From Arenicola marina (taxonomy: Eukaryota > Annelida > Polychaeta > Arenicolidae), in the NCBI GenBank assembly GCA_964019135.1, contig OZ025248.1, positions 44,633,670 through 44,697,669 on the forward strand: a DNA stretch of 64,000 bases. Reading direction: 5' to 3'. Numbering within the stretch: position 1 is the stretch's first letter; each line of letters opens with the position of its first letter. Below the pieces are notes generated by a model that was given only the letters and a program-made list of their open reading frames with translations, was not told where the DNA came from and did no database searches. The position numbers and the translations under genes were made by a program. This document shows, one piece after another, positions 38,901-44,900 of this stretch.

Positions 38901-41900
38901 ATAACACTAATAAAATATTCAACTAGTAATATATCACTCTACTTCAATCATGGATAGACTTTAAAAAGCCAAACAAAGGGATTAATTCTAATGTATCAAA
39001 CTTGTCCATTGGTCAACGCGCCGATTGACCAATCACCTGCTTCTCAGCCATTATCTAAGTATCGGGTTCAAACAATACTTACATAAACCTCCTGGTTCTG
39101 GTCCAGCCTGATGACGTCATCGTACACCGAGATCTCGTAGTACTCTGGGTACGAGACCTTGTCGTTGCCGCCTCGGCGTTGGTTGCGCGCCGTTACTGTG
39201 AACTGCGGCAGAGTGGGGTCTGCGGAGGCGGCGACCGTGTGCTTGCACACACCCTGGTAACCGATGTACTGGTCATCGAACGTGTGGTAATGCGGGTCCC
39301 CAGCGATGATGCAGAGAGAAATCTCTGCAAAAAGATGCCAAGATGCAGTAAAAATCAGAACTCATGGATACAATGCAACAGCGAAGATACGCAACCACGC
39401 CGTAAGAATCGTAATTGCGGCGCGATCATAATATCATATATAACAGATGCGAATCCAAGAAATTGAAAAGGTGGTCGGCATCTACTTGGCGTTCGAAATT
39501 CTTACGACCGGGGGATGGGGATTGGGGCGGTTGGGATTTTAAAATCTTACGACCGCGAAGTCGGGGGCAGTCCACAAAGGTTCAGTACTAAAAAGGGGTG
39601 GAGGGTCTACATTTTGGCAGGCGTACAGTTACCGTTCAAAAAGATAAAAAATCATCCTTGCTCAAGAAGGGGGCGGATCTAGACCCCGTTGACCAACCTG
39701 CCCCGGTCCCTCCCATGAATCGCTCCTGTATAATATTATTTCGGTTCCGAATGGTACAGAAACCGCATGAAACAGTGGGTGGGGTCTGGTGTCTAAGGAA
39801 TCTCCCTATATCTAAAACAACAGTCTGCCCTCCACTCATTTTGTGCACTTTATGGTCTTTGCAGGGCGGCATTGTACTAGACGATAAACGGGCACCCCGC
39901 ATTGCACGAAACACATACAACTGGTGAAAACATTATTAAATTGCAAAAGCTTCCAGTTTGCAGTTGACAGTAAAACTTAATGTATAGTTGGTTTCACTAA
40001 ATATATTTAACTATGTTTAATTTACAAACCTATTTAATTATGTTTAATTGGCAATTATCAAACATGCTTCAAACGTTTTCGCCCTACCGATCACTATAAT
40101 TTTGTACTTACTGTTTTCGCAGTTTCTTCCCTCGTAGCCATAGCGACACTTGCATACATAGTCCCCGTCGTTCTTCTGAACACACCAGCCTCCATTCTGG
40201 CAGGGCACGCTGTAGCAAGCTGAAAGTAAAGGTATTTATTGTACAATGAGGTTATACCAGCCTCCATTCTGACAGGGCACGCTGTAGCAAGCTGAAAGTG
40301 GATGTATTTATGGTACAATGAGGTTACACCAGCCCTCATTCTGACAGGGCACGCTGTAGCAAGCTGAAAGTGGATGTATTTATGGTACAATGAGGTTATA
40401 CCAGCCTCCAATCTGAAAGGGCACGCTGTAGCAAGCTGAAAGTGGATGTATTTATGGTACAATGAGGTTACTCCAGCCTCCATTCTGCCACGGAAGTGGA
40501 TATATTTATGGCATAATGAAGATAAACTTCACAAAAATTACATTGGCTGGATATTTACAGAAACATATCTTTGCTTCCCCATGCGTTTTCCAGTAAGTAT
40601 AAATTATTTCAATTAATTTTATTAATGATGAACCATGAAATGAGCTTTACATACTTGGGCAGCAAAAGCCGTATCTGTAGTCGCCATAGACTTCTCCTTG
40701 TTCGCACGTCTCGATGTAAAACTTCTCTATTGACGTCACAGACCCGTGGGCGTTGTTGACGAACTGCACGCCCCCTGCTGGAGCCATGCGCGCCCTGCAG
40801 GTCGACAGGAGGTATGTCATGTAGAAGGCGTAGTTGTAGCGCACCCCCTCGAAGTACGAGCAGTTGTAGCTGACGCTGCTGAAGCTCAAGCCAGTGTTGT
40901 ATAGGAACGCAGATGAATCATCAAAGCACTGGCGCACAGCTGCAAAATGCAAAAAAATACATACATATAGTACAGAATTTTGTCATACAGTGGAGAGGTA
41001 CAGTTGAAACCCGGAATACCAAGTCACATTTTTTATGACATGTGCAGTGCCCCGTCCGTGGAGAGCTCTGGTGAGCCTGATACTTCCATGACCAGGCCCT
41101 GTGATTCTGCATTCAAGCAGCTCATACAGCAAATGTTCAGCATTATGATTTTCCAGTGATATCACTTAAAGAAGCATCCTCTTATCAAATTACGTTAATT
41201 ACATTATTAATCATGCTATGGGCGGTAAAATATAATAAAGGGAGAGTGATAGGAACTTTCTGTTTGGTGTCGAATGCTGTAGAGACCATTTGGAACATGG
41301 GTGCGCCATCTGGTAACGGAATCACCCATGCGTAACCTGGCGAAACAAACACAGAAGTCCCCTCCCCCTACCCATAGGTGAAGTGGACCGGCTTGGAAAC
41401 TAGAGGGCAGCACTGCATGATACGATATACGGAAGTCGGCAACGGAATGAAGCGAACAAGCATAGGCTCCGTATTCCTTGATTACCACATTACCCATGCA
41501 GCTATTTTCAGTAAGTAATATGTGACGCTTATATTTCTTGACAACATCAATCGTTAAGTGTCACACTCCTTGGTGCGAATCCTTTAAAGTCTCTGTTGCG
41601 AGCTCTCACCTCTCTCGCAGTAGTGGCCAATGTAACCATCAGGACAAATACATCTCAACCCGTAAGTCCCGTAATCCATGCAGGTGCCGCCATTTTGACA
41701 GAAGGCTGTTCCGTTATTGGGACATTCGTCGATGGCTAGGAAGAGAAAATCGAGCTCTTAACATGAGGATTAAGCGGAGGCACATATACGTATCCATATG
41801 GTGGCGAAATGACATAACTCTATGTCTTCTATTCATTACCCATACTTGATAGGAACATCTCTTAGAGTATCATAAAGCCAGTCAGTCGATATCTTAGACA

Positions 41901-44900
41901 TTTGCGTTGATACCTTCATGAATCAACGCAAACTAATCGGATTTAACAGCTTAATGACTGAAAGTGAATGCAACGTATTGAAGAAACGTGGGTTTGTGAC
42001 AGTTTATAACTTTTTAACTGTTGTGTTACGCCATTTTTGTGCACATGAAAGCTAAACCTGGACAATAATTTATGGAATGGGGGTTGGATGAAACATGCAC
42101 CCAGATGCAGGCGCAAACCCACGACATGCTGACCTGCAGTTTAAACTGTTTACCAGCTGTTCTTGAGAGGCTCCCACTAACCTTTGGAACAGTTGATGCC
42201 ACCAAACCGTGTACGGCAGAGACACTTGTAGCCGGTCGCGCTGTTCAACTGCCAAATGCCGTTGTTGACACAGTAAGCTATAAAATACAACAACAGTGTT
42301 ATCACCATGTATCGCTGTGGAGGAATAAATGCCTTCCATTCCCTGTAACATTGTTATTCGAGCCCAGAATGATACGACAATATGGACGCGCGATTGATAA
42401 ACACGTATACCAGTGACATTATGGACGTGCAATTGATTAACATGTATACAACTGACAATATGGACGTGGAATTGATTAACATGTATACCACTGTCAATAT
42501 GGACGTGCGATTGATAAACACTTGCAATATGGACATGTATCTGATATATACAATATACATCACTTAATATATTATCTGCGTTCTTAGAAAGAACGATCGC
42601 GTTTATCTGGACAACCACTCGCATATCTGGACGTTACTCACTGTATTCACACCTGTCGCCGTATCGGCCGGGGGGACACACGCAGTAGTAGCCGGCCGTC
42701 GAGTTGTCGGCCACACAGGTGCCGTACGAGGTGCACGGTGTACCATGGCATCCGATGCCCGTCAGACACCGGTTTCCGGTGTAGTTTGGCGCGCATGTGC
42801 ACACGTAGTGTGTGGTGTTCAGGTTGACGCACGTGCCTCCGTTGTAACAGGAGTTATAGACGCAAGGGTAGTCAGCGACCCCTGGTGGGAGACAACGGGA
42901 CAAGTCACGTGAACATTCAGTGTCATTTGGCGTTCCAACCAAGCCGATGGGGTCATTTTCTGTTTGTGCCTTTGGAACGATATTTCAATTGGGAATTAAT
43001 ATGCAGCCAAGACATTTTAATATACAATGCCCTCAATATTCAATGCATTTAATGTCAAAGGTAATGTAAAATCATCGCCAGCTTAATGGATGGTGTTAGC
43101 AAAACGGCGTTTTCTGGAGGTATACGCGCACTCCCATAAATGCGGTATTGCTTAAAATGAAAGGCAATGATGATATTACACGCTGAAACTTATTCTCACA
43201 GTAGAAAGGTTCTCTGGACTCGTAGTTGCAGAAGTCTCCCTCGCAGCAGTAGGAGCACGAGGGCTTCGGCAACCAGTGTTTACAGGTGTTGGTGTTGTCC
43301 GTGGCGGCGGCGTTACACGTCGTCCTGGGCTGACACGACTTGGACACTCGTCGTACCGTTCTCGGGTAGTTCACGTAGAAGTCATACGTTGTCTGACAAA
43401 TCTGGTCGGCGAACACAGCGGGATTTATTTTATTGCAGAGAATTAATTCCATAAATAAGGGGCCGCATTGACAACCCGGTTGTACATTATGTTATGGAAA
43501 CGCTGTCACTTTTGGCTTTAAACTTTAATTCTCCAAATTAACCCTTCGCGCGGCAAGGCACCCAGGGGTTATATTCGTACTTAAACCAATCAACGCTCTT
43601 GGTGTTCTTTCTGGCCTTTAATAGCGCCATTAATTAATATGTGGATACAATCACGTGTGTGCGCTCAAGATTTGACGCAATGCCAGATCTTTCGTAAAAC
43701 ACAGGGGCGGATCCAAGGGGGGGGGGCGACCCAGCCCCGGCCCCCCCTTATAGGGACGAAATATATACAATTTAACATGAAAACAGAATGAAAACCAAAA
43801 CCGCCCCCCCCCTATCCAGCATATCTGGATCCAACCCTGAGACCGCCCCCCCCCCATCCAGATTTTCTGGATCCGCCCCTGATACATGCAGTGTTTGCTG
43901 CCCGATCGATGCCTATTGTAAACTTCCACTATTAAGCATCTAGGAATGATTTTATAATAAAGTTGCATCACGTGACTCGTGACGTGATATTACGTCAAAC
44001 CTGGAGACTTTAGATGCCAAGCCAGTCTCACATTTTTGGCCAAACAAATCTCCTTACAAAGATCCCACACCATTCACCACAAGATGAGGTGTACTAAGAT
44101 GTATACAGGTATACGCATATTTATATTTCTTTAATAAACCTCTCTAATGGCATGTCTTACCTCATCAGCCCCACACCTAGCGACGTTCCCCGAATCGAAG
44201 TTGCATTGGTAGTGGTAGGAGGCATTGGTGCATTCGAAGCAGCTCTGGCCAGTCAACACTCCTGAAAATCAACATTTCACATGCTATGTCATCACTGGCA
44301 GGTCAGCGCAATGGAAAGACCACTCAGGATTTGCTTATTGATTAGCATCAATTAAAGCTGCTTGTCGAGCTTTTCCCGCCAAAAAATAAGCCCAGGCGAC
44401 ATCTATATCACAATTTGCAGAAAACTCGATTGTTTCATTCTATACATTCAGAAATCTAAATACCTGGACAGCAGATTTCGGCTTGGTACGTGACTGTGCC
44501 ATCCGTGTTCTCCATGCAGCGAGAGATGTACGAGTTCTCCACCATGTAGGGCACATCCGCGGTGCCCATCCAGCGCTGACACTGCTCCCGGTACGCCATG
44601 TCGAAGAACTCAGGCGGCTGTCCAATCACAGCGCCGCAATCGCTACCGGTGACTGTCACATTGGCGCTGAAGATGTGCGTCTCTCCATCGCGGCAATCTG
44701 GGGCGACAACAACACAGTTTACGCTTCAATTTGTCAAAAAACCATATCGAAAGCGCCTTGGGTCTCAAAATTGAATTATAACCGTCCCTTTGCATTATTA
44801 TATTAGTTACATATTATTTGATGCTATTCACTAATGTCTTATATTGTTATATGTCGTATCTCTCTTAATTGGAGCGATACGACAATATACGCCCTCTTCT

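Noticed and set aside
42070..42624. 184-codon minus-strand frame
   Set aside because: Reads through exon 6 in the wrong frame and the 39-bp intronic repeat.
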